Source: Gnetum montanum (lineage: Eukaryota > Streptophyta > Gnetopsida > Gnetales > Gnetaceae). From it: DNA of 64,000 nucleotides. The DNA is taken from the NCBI GenBank assembly GCA_015680685.1, contig MNCI01038112.1:6531-70530 (forward strand). Direction: 5' to 3'. Numbering within the stretch: the first letter of the stretch is position 1; each line of letters opens with the position of its first letter. Shown here piece by piece: positions 23,373 through 35,072 of this stretch. The notes below the pieces were generated by a model. The model was given only the letters and a program-made list of their open reading frames with translations, was not told where the DNA came from and made no database searches. Made by a program: the position numbers and the translations under genes.

Positions 23373-25200
23373 TTGTTTTTACATGATTATTGTAGGATTC
23401 ACAACATGTCTACATACCAGCATCTTCATTCACTATTAGTCCTTACCAGGCTACATGGTGATCTTATGCAATTTATTGATCCACATTGCCTAGACCTTGA
23501 GCCTGTAGCCTACAATGAATACATAACATTCATAGAGGCATTTCTAGATTGGCCAAACCATCTAGTTAAGGCTATAGATCTAGAGGCAGGTGACATCATT
23601 AAGGTTTTCCTTATTGAAGTCTTTGTAGAAACATCTAGTGGCAAGGCAAAAATATTGAAACTTAGTTCTATGTTAAAGCCTTAACATGTCCAAAACATCA
23701 AAAAAGTACTCAATAAAAACATCAAGGTGTTCACATGGTCTTACAAAGACATGATAGTTCTAGATTCTCATGTAGTGTAACACAACATAATCCTTGATCC
23801 CAACATAAAATTAGTTAGGTAAAAAGCCCATAAGGTTAGGCTTGAGGTGGCATTGGTAGTCCATGATGAAATCACCAAGCTCTACAAAGTTGGTTTCATT
23901 TGAGCCATTGACTACATAGATTGGGTTTTCAACATCATGGTTGCACCCAAGAAAAATAGAAGTATATGCATTTGCATAGACTTTCGGAACTTGAATAGGG
24001 TGACCATTAAAGATGACTTCTTGTTATCTGGTATTAATCAATTGATCAACACTACAGCTAGTCATGTCTTGTTGTCCATCATGGACAAGTTCTCAAGGTA
24101 TAACCAAATTTGGAACAACCTAAGGCTCTAGCTCAGTACTACCTTCATGACCCCTTGGGGTACCTTTTGCTACACAATGATGCCCTTTGGACTTAAGAAT
24201 GTAGGAGCAACCTATCAAGAAGCTATGATGTGTATCTTTAGTGATTACCTATTAGGTTTGCTTAATGATTATGTTAATGATATAGCGGTTAAGTCTAAAG
24301 CATCACACAACCATGCAGGTGATTTAGGCCTTGTGCTCAAATGTTGTCTAAAGCACGAACTTAGGCTAGATCCTAAGAAATGTGTCTTTAGCATCAAGAT
24401 AGGCTACATGCTAGGTTTCATAGTATTTGAATCAAGCATACACGTAGACCTCAATAAGGTTAAGACCATTACCAACTTAGCACCATTGGCCAACCTTAAG
24501 AAGGTACAAGGGTTACAAGGTAGATTGTAATTTACATGATGTTTATCGCATAATTGACCGATAATTTGCAACTAATGCAAAATTTTCTCAAAAAATGAGT
24601 CCACCTTGAATGGACAACTCAATTCCAAGAGGTATTTAACAACATTAAATAGAAGCTAGCTCAACTTCGAATGGTCTAACCTCCACAAGGAGATAAACCA
24701 TTCTATATCTACCTTGCTACCTTTGATGCATCCATTGCTTCTTTGCTTTGTCAAAAGCAAGATGATAGCACTAAGGTTCTCATATACTACATAATCCATG
24801 CACTAGTTTCCTATGAAGCAAAGTATAATGATGTGGAGAACACTTACCTTGTCTTAGTCTTTGTGGTTAAGAAGTGGAGGCATTATCTTTTCCACAGTCA
24901 AGTAAACATCCTCTACAAAAGTAATGTACTCCAAGCAATTACAACGAACATCTACAAGAGCAGCTGCATAGCACATTGGAAAGTAATAACTATGGACTTT
25001 AACCTACATTACATTACAAAAGCATCAACTAAAGGTCAAGTAATAGCCACTCAACTTATAGCTTCCCTAATCAATGATCAAGCAGAAATAGATCCAAAAT
25101 TTTTGGATGAGCATGTCACCAGCATAAGCCAAGTGCCTAACAATTTTGAGGTACTTTACACTTTGATGATGCTTCAACATCTCATGAGGGTAGCACTGCT
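23373..25200 (+). pseudogene. pol: B2 reverse transcriptase and RNase H, broken
   Basis: Forward-strand pol region in several frames. The 23373-23684 frame is the linker before RT. RT follows: KNIKVFTWSYKDM, the VDFRNLN-type block at 23970 (here IDFRNLNRVTIKDDF), the palm block MDKFSRYNQI, then TPWGTFCYTMMPFGLKN and the catalytic box, which reads YVND instead of YVDD (codon AAT at 24276). The RNase H frame at 24743-25207 contains EAKYNDVENTYLVLVFVVKK and a following HYLF segment. In a live element these domains copy the RNA into DNA and remove the RNA strand. Stops, frameshifts and the lost aspartate make this copy inactive. Confidence 0.85.
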
Positions 25201-25570
25201 ACCATAATCACATTCCCCTCTAGGGAGATCTGATCCTTCGTATATCATTTTTCATTTCAATGCACTAACAACATGGCAAAGTATGAAGGTCTCCTCTAGG
25301 GTATCTTATCAACTCACAACCTAGGAATACAAAACCTAGTAGTTTGAGGTGATTCACAATTGTCTGAAATAAGTTATAGAGGTTTATATTTATAAATCCC
25401 AAGACTTGCAACCTTATTGTGAGTTGGTGAAGCACTTGCTCAAGTAATTTGCAACTGCTAATGTTTGGCATATCTCCCACAATGAAAACTCCATGGTCAA
25501 TGCATTAGTGACATTAGCCTTAAGCATTTCACCTGAAATGTTTCACGCATTGCCCACCTCGATGGCGTCT
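25201..25570 (+). pseudogene. second (archaeal-type) RNase H domain, broken
   Basis: After the first RNase H there is a segment reading CTNNMAKYEGLL (near 25265) and a GDSQL motif (near 25350). After a frame change it continues with a Y...L..Y.ELVKHLL part and HISHNENSMVNALVTLA (near 25500). This order, with the acidic residue in a GDSQ motif, is the second RNase H of plant Tat-lineage Ty3/gypsy elements. It places B2 in that lineage. Internal stops and at least one frameshift break it. The proposed role in the lineage is an extra RNase H activity during reverse transcription. Confidence 0.7.
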
Positions 25571-25599
25571 TACACTGTGCCTATCACATAAAAAATCAA

Positions 25600-26883
25600 A
25601 ATTACATCCATAGCCATAGTAAGCATGACCCACATAGTAGAGTGGTACAACAACATCAAGTCATACCTTCTACAAGGTAAACCTTTTCAACACCTAATCA
25701 TTGCCTAAAAAGATGTGGTGCGAAAGTGATCATTGTAGTACATCATCGTGGGTGATAGCACTTTGTGCCATAGTTTCTACAATGGCATATTGTTAACATG
25801 CTTTAGCAACAATGAAGCACATATGATCATTGAAAAAGTCCACGAGGAACTCTGTAGAGGTCACATAGCACCTAGGATAATGGCAATGAAAATTAGATGC
25901 TTAGGCTCCTATTGGCCTTATATGGAGCACAATTGCATTTCCAAATTCAAAACATATGACACTTGTTAATGGCATAGTAACCTAATGTGTGTGCCACCCA
26001 CTGAGCTGCATACAATGCAGATCACATGGTTGTTCCAACGTTGGGGTTTGGACATCATAGGACCAATAACACCTACATCCTCTATAGGACATAGTTTCAT
26101 CATAACTGTCACTGAGTATTTTACAAAGTGGGTTGAGGCTATTCCCCTTAAGAGGACTATGTCACAATAGGTCTACAAATTTATACTTGATAACATAATG
26201 CCACGTTTTAGTTTACCCATGACCATAGTCATAAACAACGGGCCACAGTTTAGCAATACTGAGACTAATGCCTTTTGTGAGCACTTTAGAATCAAACGTT
26301 CCTTTTTGTTGCCCTACTACCTATAGGTGAATGGTCAAGCAAAGGTCACAAATAAGGTCATCATCAATCTTCCAAAGAATATGTTTCACAGTAGCAAATG
26401 GTGATGACACGAGCAACTAATCTGTGCACTCTAGGCCTATCACACAACATGACAAACTATAATAGGTAAGACACCATATAGTTTCGTTTATGGATCTGAA
26501 GCCATCTTGCCTCTTGAATTGTAGGTTCCATCACTCCATTTAATCCTTTCATGCTTCATCGATGAGGCTCAAAATAACAAGTTGAAAACCATGGACCTCA
26601 ACTCAATAGAGGATGAGTTCATGCAAATGCTTGGTCAAATCGAGTGGCAGCAACAAATGCAATGATAGAAACACCATCACAATCAATATCAATGCCTGAT
26701 CAAGAAGGGGAACCTAGTCCTCAAGGCTATTCATGAACCTGCAGATAAATTCTCATCTAACTAGGAAGGGACTTTCTTAGTCATTAAGGCCTATGACAAC
26801 AGAGCATTCAAGCTCACTAACCATGATGGTAATGAATTTGCCAACATGATGAACCACTTGTACCTAAAGTTGTACTACACCTA
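25600..26883 (+). pseudogene. B2 integrase, broken
   Basis: The 25748-25969 frame has the N-terminal zinc-finger part (VHEELCRGHIAPRIMAMKI, SYWPYMEHNC). The 25985-26170 frame has the start of the catalytic core: FQRWGLDIIGPITP, then HSFIITVTEYFTKWVEAIPL, with the first catalytic Asp intact. The second, normally in a DNGPQF motif, is NNGPQF (AAC at 26234), and the catalytic Glu in NGQAE is Lys (AAG at 26342). Both fit single G-to-A changes. The end reads MMNHLYLKLYY near 26860, as at the usual end of Tat-type integrase. The enzyme would insert the cDNA into the host genome. Confidence 0.85.
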
Positions 26884-28900
26884 GTACATAGTGCTACATC
26901 AACGACAAAGCAAGCTAAACCATAGTTTGCTACAACTATAAACTAGCATAGATAGTCCACTACAAGTATAAACTATCATACACACCATAGTCCGATACAA
27001 CTATAAACTAGCATAGACGGTCCTTGGGCCATGATGCTAAAACTAGCATCCAAAGCATTCATCTTCTATGATGCTAAATTGGCATAACTCATCCTTGCAT
27101 CATGACGTTAAATTGGCACAACATCCATTAAACTAGCACATTGTAGTCTGCTAGGACTATAAACTAGCACATCATGGTCTACCATGATCTTAAACTAGGT
27201 TCATGGTCTACTAGGACCCTAAACTAGCACAACATATGGTCTACCAAGACCTTAAACTAGGTTTGTAGTTCAACACACATAGTTCTATAGACAAGTTAGC
27301 ACAAATACTTCCAACTCTTCACGACCTGCCCACACCTTGTGGGTAGGGTAGGGTGCTGTAGTTTTAGAATGGAGTTCATGTTGTTAAGAGGGGCCTCTAG
27401 AACATTGGCAGCATTGCTGCCCCTTAGCATTTTACTAATCATTTAGAAATGCCTTTGGAAATTTTTCTAATCTTTTAGAGCTCTTGTCATAGTCATCAAT
27501 AGTACTAGCCTTAGGCCGCACCAATAGCATTACCGACCTTGGGTATTTCATTATTTCTTGGAGCTCTCACCATCAGCACCACCCACTAGGGTACCAATAG
27601 TACTATGGCCCAATCATTTTGCTACCATCCTCTAACCCTCACCATTGCCTAAGCTTGGAGTGGTTTTAGCATCCTAGCTCTTTAACAATTTTCTAGTTTT
27701 CCAAGCTCTTATCCTTGGTGTGGACTCTTGAGCACCTGCATCACCATCACCCTTTGCTATTTTTTTGACCTCTTTGTGTGCTTGCTTCCAACATGGCTAC
27801 TAGAGCTTTTGTAGCCTTCTCACTCTGGAATCTACATTGTTTTTCCTACACTGGTTCTTCGAGCTCTTCCAACTGGTCCAGCCATTACAACATTTGCAGC
27901 ACACTTGCATCTAGCAGTTTACTCTCATTTCATGCTATGTGGTTGTTTTATTTTCCTCTTTGCATTGTGTTTACAGGACAAATCCCAAGAGGTAGTCATG
28001 TAGAGATGCGTCTCATCATAGTAACAAGTCATCACATTGCTTTGATGTGCATGATCGAGCTAGTTGAACTACTCAAGAGTGCACATCTCTATTACCCCAC
28101 TATAGATTACTTACATCTACCCATTCACCTTGAATTATTTCTGCTTTCCCCTACATCACTGAGCTTACAACCCCTCTGATGCATTTGGCACCCTCTTTAC
28201 ATCAATCATAGAACCCATAGCAAACGTAATACAACTCATCCTATATGAAGTCTCTCTAGGTTTAACACAACTCATCTTGGGGAGGAAACACCTATCCTAT
28301 AGATGCAACATGGTTGCACTAAAGTAAAGCCCATTAGATGGCATGCAATCCACTTGACGAAAAGCATCCTATAGCTAGAATCTTGCAATGTGCAAAACCC
28401 AAAGTAGGTTCACCTTGTAGACCAAAAAAGAAAAAAATGCAAAAAGAAAAACCAAAAAAAGGAATGAGGTAAAACATGTCCCCAAGAATTTGGTGGAGCT
28501 ACAATTTGCAATCAATCCATCCCTAAATAAGCATCAACATTCTCATAAGCACTTCGACGAGAGGTCACAATTTCAAGGGTAAGCCATTCTAACACCATGG
28601 ATGCTAACTCCCTCATAAGCATTCTAATGAGAGATCACTATTTAGGTGACAAGCCACCTTGGTGTCATGATCACCATCAGCCATGCTGACTCTACATCTT
28701 GCAATATCACACTATTTACATTTTACTACCTTGTTATCCTTTAGTAGATTCTTTACACCCTTTACCCCTAGCATGCCATTACCCTTAGCACTCTTGAGCA
28801 TGTGATGTGACCATTGGTCAGGTACTAATGACTGATGTTGGTGTTGGACCTACTATGGTGTTTTGTGTTCTTTGTCAACGTTTCTCGAGCCACTCCATTA
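26884..28900 (+). repeat. repeat segment X, direct copy, downstream of B2 integrase
   Basis: Noncoding sequence that follows the integrase stop. It is repeated in inverted orientation at 10780-12860, next to the B1 protease. It begins with the TAAACTAGCA minisatellite (26930-27290), contains T-rich stretches, an AAAAAG-rich run near 28430 and the TCAGCCATGCTGAC site near 28678. Open frames such as 27778-28179 have no recognised domain and are not conserved in the other copy. Confidence 0.65.
26930..27290 (+). repeat. minisatellite with TAAACTAGCA core
   Basis: About nine degenerate units of 30-45 bp share TATAAACTAGCATAGA or ACCTTAAACTAGG plus a CATGGTCTAC-type linker. It is the largest of the five clusters of this motif in the window. 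Confidence 0.75.
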
Positions 28901-28920
28901 GACATCAACAAGGAGGGGCC

Positions 28921-30182
28921 AATGAAACACAACCAAATTTGGGCTCCCAGGTCTCAACTGTAGATTTATCTAAGTGTTAAAACTTGGTAGATTATATCTA
29001 AGTGTTGAGACTACACTCCCACTGCTAGGACTACACTCCAAAGTGTAGTTAGCATAGTTGACACTGACTACAGATTTGCAAAATTTTTCTAACTGTTAAC
29101 AGTGGTTGAAAATTTTTCTGTGTCTTGACTACACTCACCCTACCAAGACTATGCTCTAGAGAGTAGTTAGCCTTGGCATGACTAATTTTGCAAATTCTCC
29201 TAAGTATTAAGCCAGAAGCTATAGAGCTGGGTTGGCATGGAGGAAACAGTTTGGCCAATTTTCTAACTTCCAAGCCTACGCTTCCTACTACGCTCTAAAG
29301 CATAGTCAATGTAGTCTACATGAGGACATCATTTTTTGATAGACTTTTCTAAGTGTTTGGGCTATGCTCTCCCTACTGAACTATGCTCTAGAGTGTAGCT
29401 AGCATAGTCTACACTGAAACTTCATTTTTTGAAAAACTTTTCTACCTGTTGGACTATGCTCTAGAATGTAGCCAACATAGTCATGAAAAACTACCTCCAG
29501 AAGCATCCAGAACTCAACATCAACTAGCATCTTAGCTCCAACACTCATCTAGTAAGCAAGATTAGTAAGTTTTGTATCTTTTGCATCCTCCATTTGCCCC
29601 TAAATTGTACCTACGTTCTACACCACTTGAGAGAGTGGAAAACATAGTCTCCAACACTAAATTATTTTCCATTATTTTCAAGTACATTGCACTCTAATCG
29701 GCACTTGCATTACTAGTTTGGCAACATAGTCATGGTCTTGTAGTCTCGTAGGATTCATTGGAGCATACCAATAGAACACCATTTTGCTTCATTGGGAGCG
29801 TAGTTGGGGTTAGCGTAGTCCCAACGAACCCTCTGCCACATGGCACCTGATCCACAACTCACACTAACCCTAATCCTATAAATGACCCAATGCTTCACAT
29901 TTTAGGGTATGACATTTTCAAGCATTCAACTAGAAAACCTACTTTCTAAGCACCCTAGCACTCAAGTGTACTTGGCATTTTGGAAAATTTTGAGACACTA
30001 CAACACTATTGCATACCGCTTAACACTATTGTACACTACCCAACATATTGTATACCACTAAAAATCACAGGACACTATGGTAGCCAACCTAGTAGGCCTA
30101 GACTCCATGGAGAACGTTAATTTTCATAGCCTAGACACCCTAAGACTATGATTATTCTTACCTACTATACCTATTGTACACC
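28921..30182 (+). repeat. repeat segment Y, copy 2
   Basis: Direct copy of 9525-10729 with the same starts (TGAAACAC.ACC), the same spaced CTATGCTCTA.A...TAG palindromes (near 29150, 29295, 29385, 29455) and the same CCTATAAATGACCCAATGC box near 29875. It lies between X and a coiled-coil-like ORF. Relative to X its orientation is opposite to that in the left copy, so Y and X moved independently or one was inverted. Confidence 0.65.
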
Positions 30183-30489
30183 ACGTACCTCCTAAATGTT
30201 CCTTTGCAATTGACTACACTTCCCCTGTTTGGGATGCTACCACTTTCTCTCACTCACAATATGTGCATTTGTTCACATTTTATCCTACATTTTAGCATTT
30301 TGCATATATTTTCATTATTTTTATACACATTTTCACATTCACATGCTTGTTTGCACACCCAAAACTTCCACTACACTCACACCTGTGGGTGCCATAGACA
30401 TTGAAAACACCATATGACCCCTTTCACATTCATTTCGTCCTAATACCTATAATTCTTAGTTCAATCAACAAGACCATTCTAGGCAACCC

Positions 30490-32240
30490 GCCTCCATTCT
30501 CAACAGGCCCTTGTGTGGAAGTAGGATCAAGATTGTGCAACCATGGAACTCTCCATGTCCTATTCCAACCTCTAATGTTTTCAATCGCTATAATCATCTC
30601 GATCTAATGGTGAGGCCCAGCAAGGTGAATCCCTTTTATACTAGAGCATGCATCACTCTAAGCAAGAGATTTCTAGCAACTCTTCCACATCTAATCTATT
30701 TGGAGATTAGAAAGCACTTTAAAGAACATGAATGTGGAAGAAAAACACTACCTTTTTCATTCCTCATCTAGAAACTTTGCAAAAGGACAACGATAATCTG
30801 CTATGTAAATGACATAATCAGACATGCTTATTTAGCCTTGTGGTCTAAAATAATGAAGGACAAGATGCCTACCATGTCCAAAGAAGAGGATTAGTAGTCA
30901 CCACCTCCACTACCTACTCAAGAAACAACATCGAAGGCTTCCATAGTCATTGAGCACTTGTGCAAAATTCAAGAGTAACTCTTGCATGAGTAGGAGCATC
31001 ATGCAAGAACGAGTGGTGTGGAACCATTAGTATATCAACCTACGATGAGTCACCTTAATGAGATGGCTTGGACAATTAGCAAAATGGAAAAGGATGGATC
31101 AATATTCTCTACCCAACAGATGCAATTGCTTGTGAGGTCTGATTCCAATGCTTGAGAGGTGACGGTGTCATTATCTCAACACCACTTATTCCTAGATAGA
31201 TCTAGTAATGCTACCTCCTTTTTAATGCATTTGGAGAAGCATGAGGAGGAAACTATACTAGTGATGTAGCACTAAGGACTGGAGACTACTACTAAAGTTG
31301 TTGCTGGTCAAATCACTGAAACGCTTAATGCACTTGCAGCATTTGTACCAAACATCTCTACACTTCAAGATGTGTAGACATCTACAGGCATGGTTGATGG
31401 AAAATTGAGTGTAGCCTAACACAAAGGGTTGCTAGATCGACTGGTAGGGAGTGGGAAACTAATTCTAAATATCTTTGATTTTTCAAATAACATCATTGCA
31501 ACCCAGTTGGAGCTATTGAAAGAAAAGGGCAAGTGCATCATCCTATAAGGGCAACTTGAAATGGCCCAAGCATAGAACCAACACTTGGCTATAGAAGTTG
31601 CTAAACTATGTGACCATTTTGTTGATCTTGAGCTCCTTAGCCTAATAACAACTAGAGATGAAGCTTTTTAACAACTTCAAAAATGACTAAAAGAAGCTAA
31701 GGAAATGGTGATGACCATCTTCAACCAATTTATAGTAGAAGGAAAAACCTACTTGGTTCATATGTAGCAAGATAACGAATCACTGATTGCAGACAATCAT
31801 TACCTATGTAATGTTGATACATAGAAGTAACAAATGCAAGAATTCATTCATCAATAGTAGGAGCAGCTTGCTAGGGTAAATACTAAGTTGAGAAATTTAG
31901 CCACAGAGAACCAAAATCTATCTGTGGAGGAAGTTCAAGATTTATGCTAGAAGTATACTATTGAGATTGCTGCCTAGGAAAATGAGGCTCTTAAGTTTGA
32001 AAGAGTTAAAAATTATTATAGAGACTAGGTTAGCTTGTAGAAGGAAGTGAATGAGAAGCACATTCAAATGGCTATGACAAAAGTAAATGAGGCCCTCCAG
32101 CAACTCTAGCAAGGGAGAGAAGTATGAAGACCCATCATTGATGGAATAGATACCTATAATAGAGCAGAGATCGACCTAAAGGAGTTGAAAATTGAAGAAA
32201 CAAAAAAAATACATGGAATTGACCAATCTTTGCTATGAAA
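30490..32240 (+). pseudogene. long coiled-coil-like ORF downstream of B2, broken by stops
   Basis: A single forward frame can be followed for about 580 codons from near 30511. It is interrupted by roughly 25 stops but with little sign of frameshifts until about 32200. Most stops are TAG or TAA in Gln-rich contexts, as expected from CAG or CAA by C-to-T change. The product is rich in Leu, Glu, Lys and Gln in heptad-like spacing (e.g. NTKLRNLATENQNLSVEEVQ near 31880), so a coiled coil is likely. No family is recognised. Its place between integrase and purine tract suits an extra 3' frame of a Tat-type element, but it could belong to another element. Confidence 0.5.
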
Positions 32241-32930
32241 ACCTATCAATGCTGGCTACCAAATGGCCATAGTTAGAATTGAAAAAGCAAGTGGCCAACT
32301 CATACTTGTTGTACAAGGCTGAGTTCAAGTACCATAAAAACACTAAGAAAAAGCCTGAGATAGCAAATGCTGAATTCGATGTTCTCAAGGCATGGTTCAC
32401 AAATCAATGATCAACTACCAAGAACTTGGACAAGAGAATGAATGATTACCAAGAGCTAAAATATGCAGTTAGAGCATTCGATATCGAGTGCAAATAATTC
32501 ATTGCCTAATTCATCAATGCAAAGGAGCTATTCCTTGTCCTTAAGATGTGCCCATTCTAACCCACATTGGTGAAGCTGTGTGGATGGTGCATGATCCCAA
32601 AAGTAAGGAGGAGAAAATGAAATAATTGTTGGATGTTTTTCACCTCTCACCAAAAGTTGCAGTAGCAGTAAGATAGTCATAGCTACCTCAACCACTGCAT
32701 GTATCTAAAGCTAGTGAAAGACCCTCAGAACCTTAGAAGCCACCACCACCTAGGACTATCTAACCTTCTCCACCAACTTCACATCATCAAAGTACATGCT
32801 ATCCAATTTTGAAGAGTCGTGTCATGGTGTTCAATTTTGTGCCATGAACACCGTAATTTTTCTAATGTGTTGGTCTATACACTTGGCCACTCAGTTTTGT
32901 TAATTCATTTTGTTTTCTCTTGTTAAGAGT
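32241..32930 (+). other. decayed end of the coiled-coil ORF and untranslated 3' region
   Basis: Frame openness falls off after 32240, although Lys/Glu-rich coding-like pieces continue to about 32650. From about 32780 the T-rich sequence resembles the part of C1 just before its purine tract (4260-4400). No other feature is supported. Confidence 0.35.
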
Positions 32931-32966
32931 CAGTCAATAATCCCATAGCTTTCCAATTTTGTAAAG

Positions 32967-33002
32967 AAACTCAAGGATGAGTTTTCATTTAGTCATGGGG
33001 GA
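32967..33002 (+). promoter_or_regulatory. pre-tract motif and polypurine tract of the B2-side 3' LTR
   Basis: AACTCAAGGATGAGTTTTCA (32967-32986) matches C1 and A1. Then TTAGTCATGGGGGAA ends exactly at the LTR start. The ATGGGGG run is the likely plus-strand primer. Confidence 0.75.
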
Positions 33003-35072
33003 ATGATGGATTACAGTTGGCTATGTTGACGTGGCCTCATCGACACAACCCTATCAACACATCATTTGCTACATCAATGTAGGGTCCATTTTTTACTATA
33101 AATACATGCTCATGAGCTGCATTTATGGGATCTAACTAATAGTACTAGCTGAACTCATATAGTTTATTCAATTAAAAGTTAGAATATTTCTTCCAAGTAC
33201 CCATAGTAAAAGTCATTGAGTGTACGCATCTTTATTTGAGCATTGTTGTACTTCAGCATAACAATGTGTGCAGCAATAAAGACAAACTTCTTGATAAACC
33301 TTATAGCATTTTGGATAGTTTAAATGTTTCATTTATGCATTTAATATTTTTTTTATTTATTTAATATTTTTCAGTAACTAAGCTAATTAAGTGAGATAAG
33401 CTAGATAGATTAAATACATAAGTATGACCACTTCAAGTGTAACATGTATTCGCTTGGTAATCCCAGTAACATTATTCCTTAGTATGCCTAGTAACGTAGT
33501 GCTTGGTAATCCAACAGTAGATACGTGGGTTAAGGACATGTACAGAAAGTGGGATTGGATGCTTATGTTAGGACCAATTAGAGATTAGATAGTTAGTTAA
33601 TTTAAATTAGTCATTAAATTACTTTATCTCTCTCTTCAAAGCACCAAAGAACATAAAATATAAAATGATAAAAATCATATGCCTTGATTTCACTTAATCA
33701 TACTTTGGGGGGGTGTCGGACCCCAAAAAGAGAATTTTATTAATTAAATGAGATTAAGTACATGATCAAAATCTAAACATATTGATGGTTAAATAGGAAG
33801 AAGAACAATGTCAAATGCAGATGTTGAAGGAAAACATCTTGAAACATAAACCTTCACATCATGTGGGAGTACATTCCAAAGAGCAACCTCATGCTAGGAG
33901 TCACTAGGAACTATGAGGTAATAAAACTAAGGGAACTACAGAGAGCTAAAAATGCTCAAAATTATGATGAGACACTTCGATGTAGCAAATCAAGATGGGA
34001 AAGAGTGCACGAATTAGTGTATTTGCTCCAAGGCTGCAAATAATAAAACAACTTATTAATATCCAACTTTAACTTAGAAGTGTAAGATATGATTTGGAAA
34101 TGCACAAGGTGAAGAATTTGAAATTTTTCCATAATAGATAAATGGTTAGAGTTAGACACATCAGTGTCCTAGAAAAGATCAGTGCATCTGCGCTTCCATA
34201 TATAGTAAAGAAAGAGTGGCCTAATAACTTCCCAAAGAAACTAAATGTCAGCAAATGGGGTGGCTAGAAAGCCAAACAAGATATCCTCATGGGAAAACTT
34301 GCACAAAGGGAAAATTTTAGAAACCCACTCCCATGAAGACTAAGCAAAGGGGCAATGCGAAAAATGTGGACAAAATCATTAGGACCTCTACAGAGAGGGA
34401 AATTAGGATTTGAAATCCCAAGGTATTCATGACATTTGCTGATAGGTAGGCCTTGATGAAGGAGGCACCAAAGAAATTGTTTAATTTTTGGAAGAGTCAA
34501 AAGGCTCCAAACTCATGAGAAGAGGGAGAGCCAAAACTATTCAGACTCTTCTTTGTTCCATGATCTATTACAATGATTAACAATCATAAAGGAATCATGC
34601 AACAACTGAAAGGGCACATGTGGTTTATAGGGTAGAAGGTTCGATCCATTAGTCCACTGAAGACCATGGAAGAGACTAGGAATCGAAGCATCCAAATGCA
34701 AGTACTGATGAATGAAGTGATAAAGTCTATCAATGTAGTGGTGCATAGTTTTGGAAGCCCCATATAAATTTTCGAACATATCCCAAGTAATCCACTAATT
34801 GGTGAGATGAAGACATCTAAGGGAAAAAACTCCCTTTTGAAACCAAACGGTGGTTGTCCTAGCATTTGAGGTGGCTAGAGGAGTATGCGATAGGAAAAGT
34901 ATAATTGTACCTCACAAGTGTAATTGGAAAGATAACAAATGACCTTAGGGCAAGGTTCACTACCTATAAGACTAGTGCACCAAAAACTATAAAGTCCATG
35001 GATTCGATTGGATCACATGTGAACAGTTTGTGATTCATATGGTTGGGTGTAGGGGTACCTTGTCGCTCATCA
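33003..35072 (+). repeat. 3' LTR next to B2, interrupted by a LINE fragment
   Basis: Starts TGATGGATTACAG after the purine tract and ends GCTCATCA, with TATAAATA at 33097-33104. The middle carries the GCTTGGTAATCCCAGTA repeats seen in the C LTRs, and the end (34930-35072) matches the last 140 bp of those LTRs. The part between about 33712 and 34905 is foreign. Without it the LTR would be about 0.9 kb, as in C. The following pentamer is ACTTT; no matching upstream copy was found because the 5' LTR is missing. Confidence 0.75.
33712..34905 (-). mobile_element. LINE-type retrotransposon fragment inside the LTR
   Basis: Reverse-strand frames at 34779-34537 and 34500-34264 read like the C-terminal zinc-binding region of plant LINE reverse transcriptases: LPKIKQFLWCLLHQGLPISK, then PNFPLCRGPNDFVHIF with the C...H spacing. 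A WKRRCTDLF-like end follows near 34190. The fragment lacks the endonuclease and most of RT. A GGGGGTGTCGGACCCC sequence marks its left edge. No poly(A) tail or target-site duplication was identified, so the exact ends are uncertain. Confidence 0.65.
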
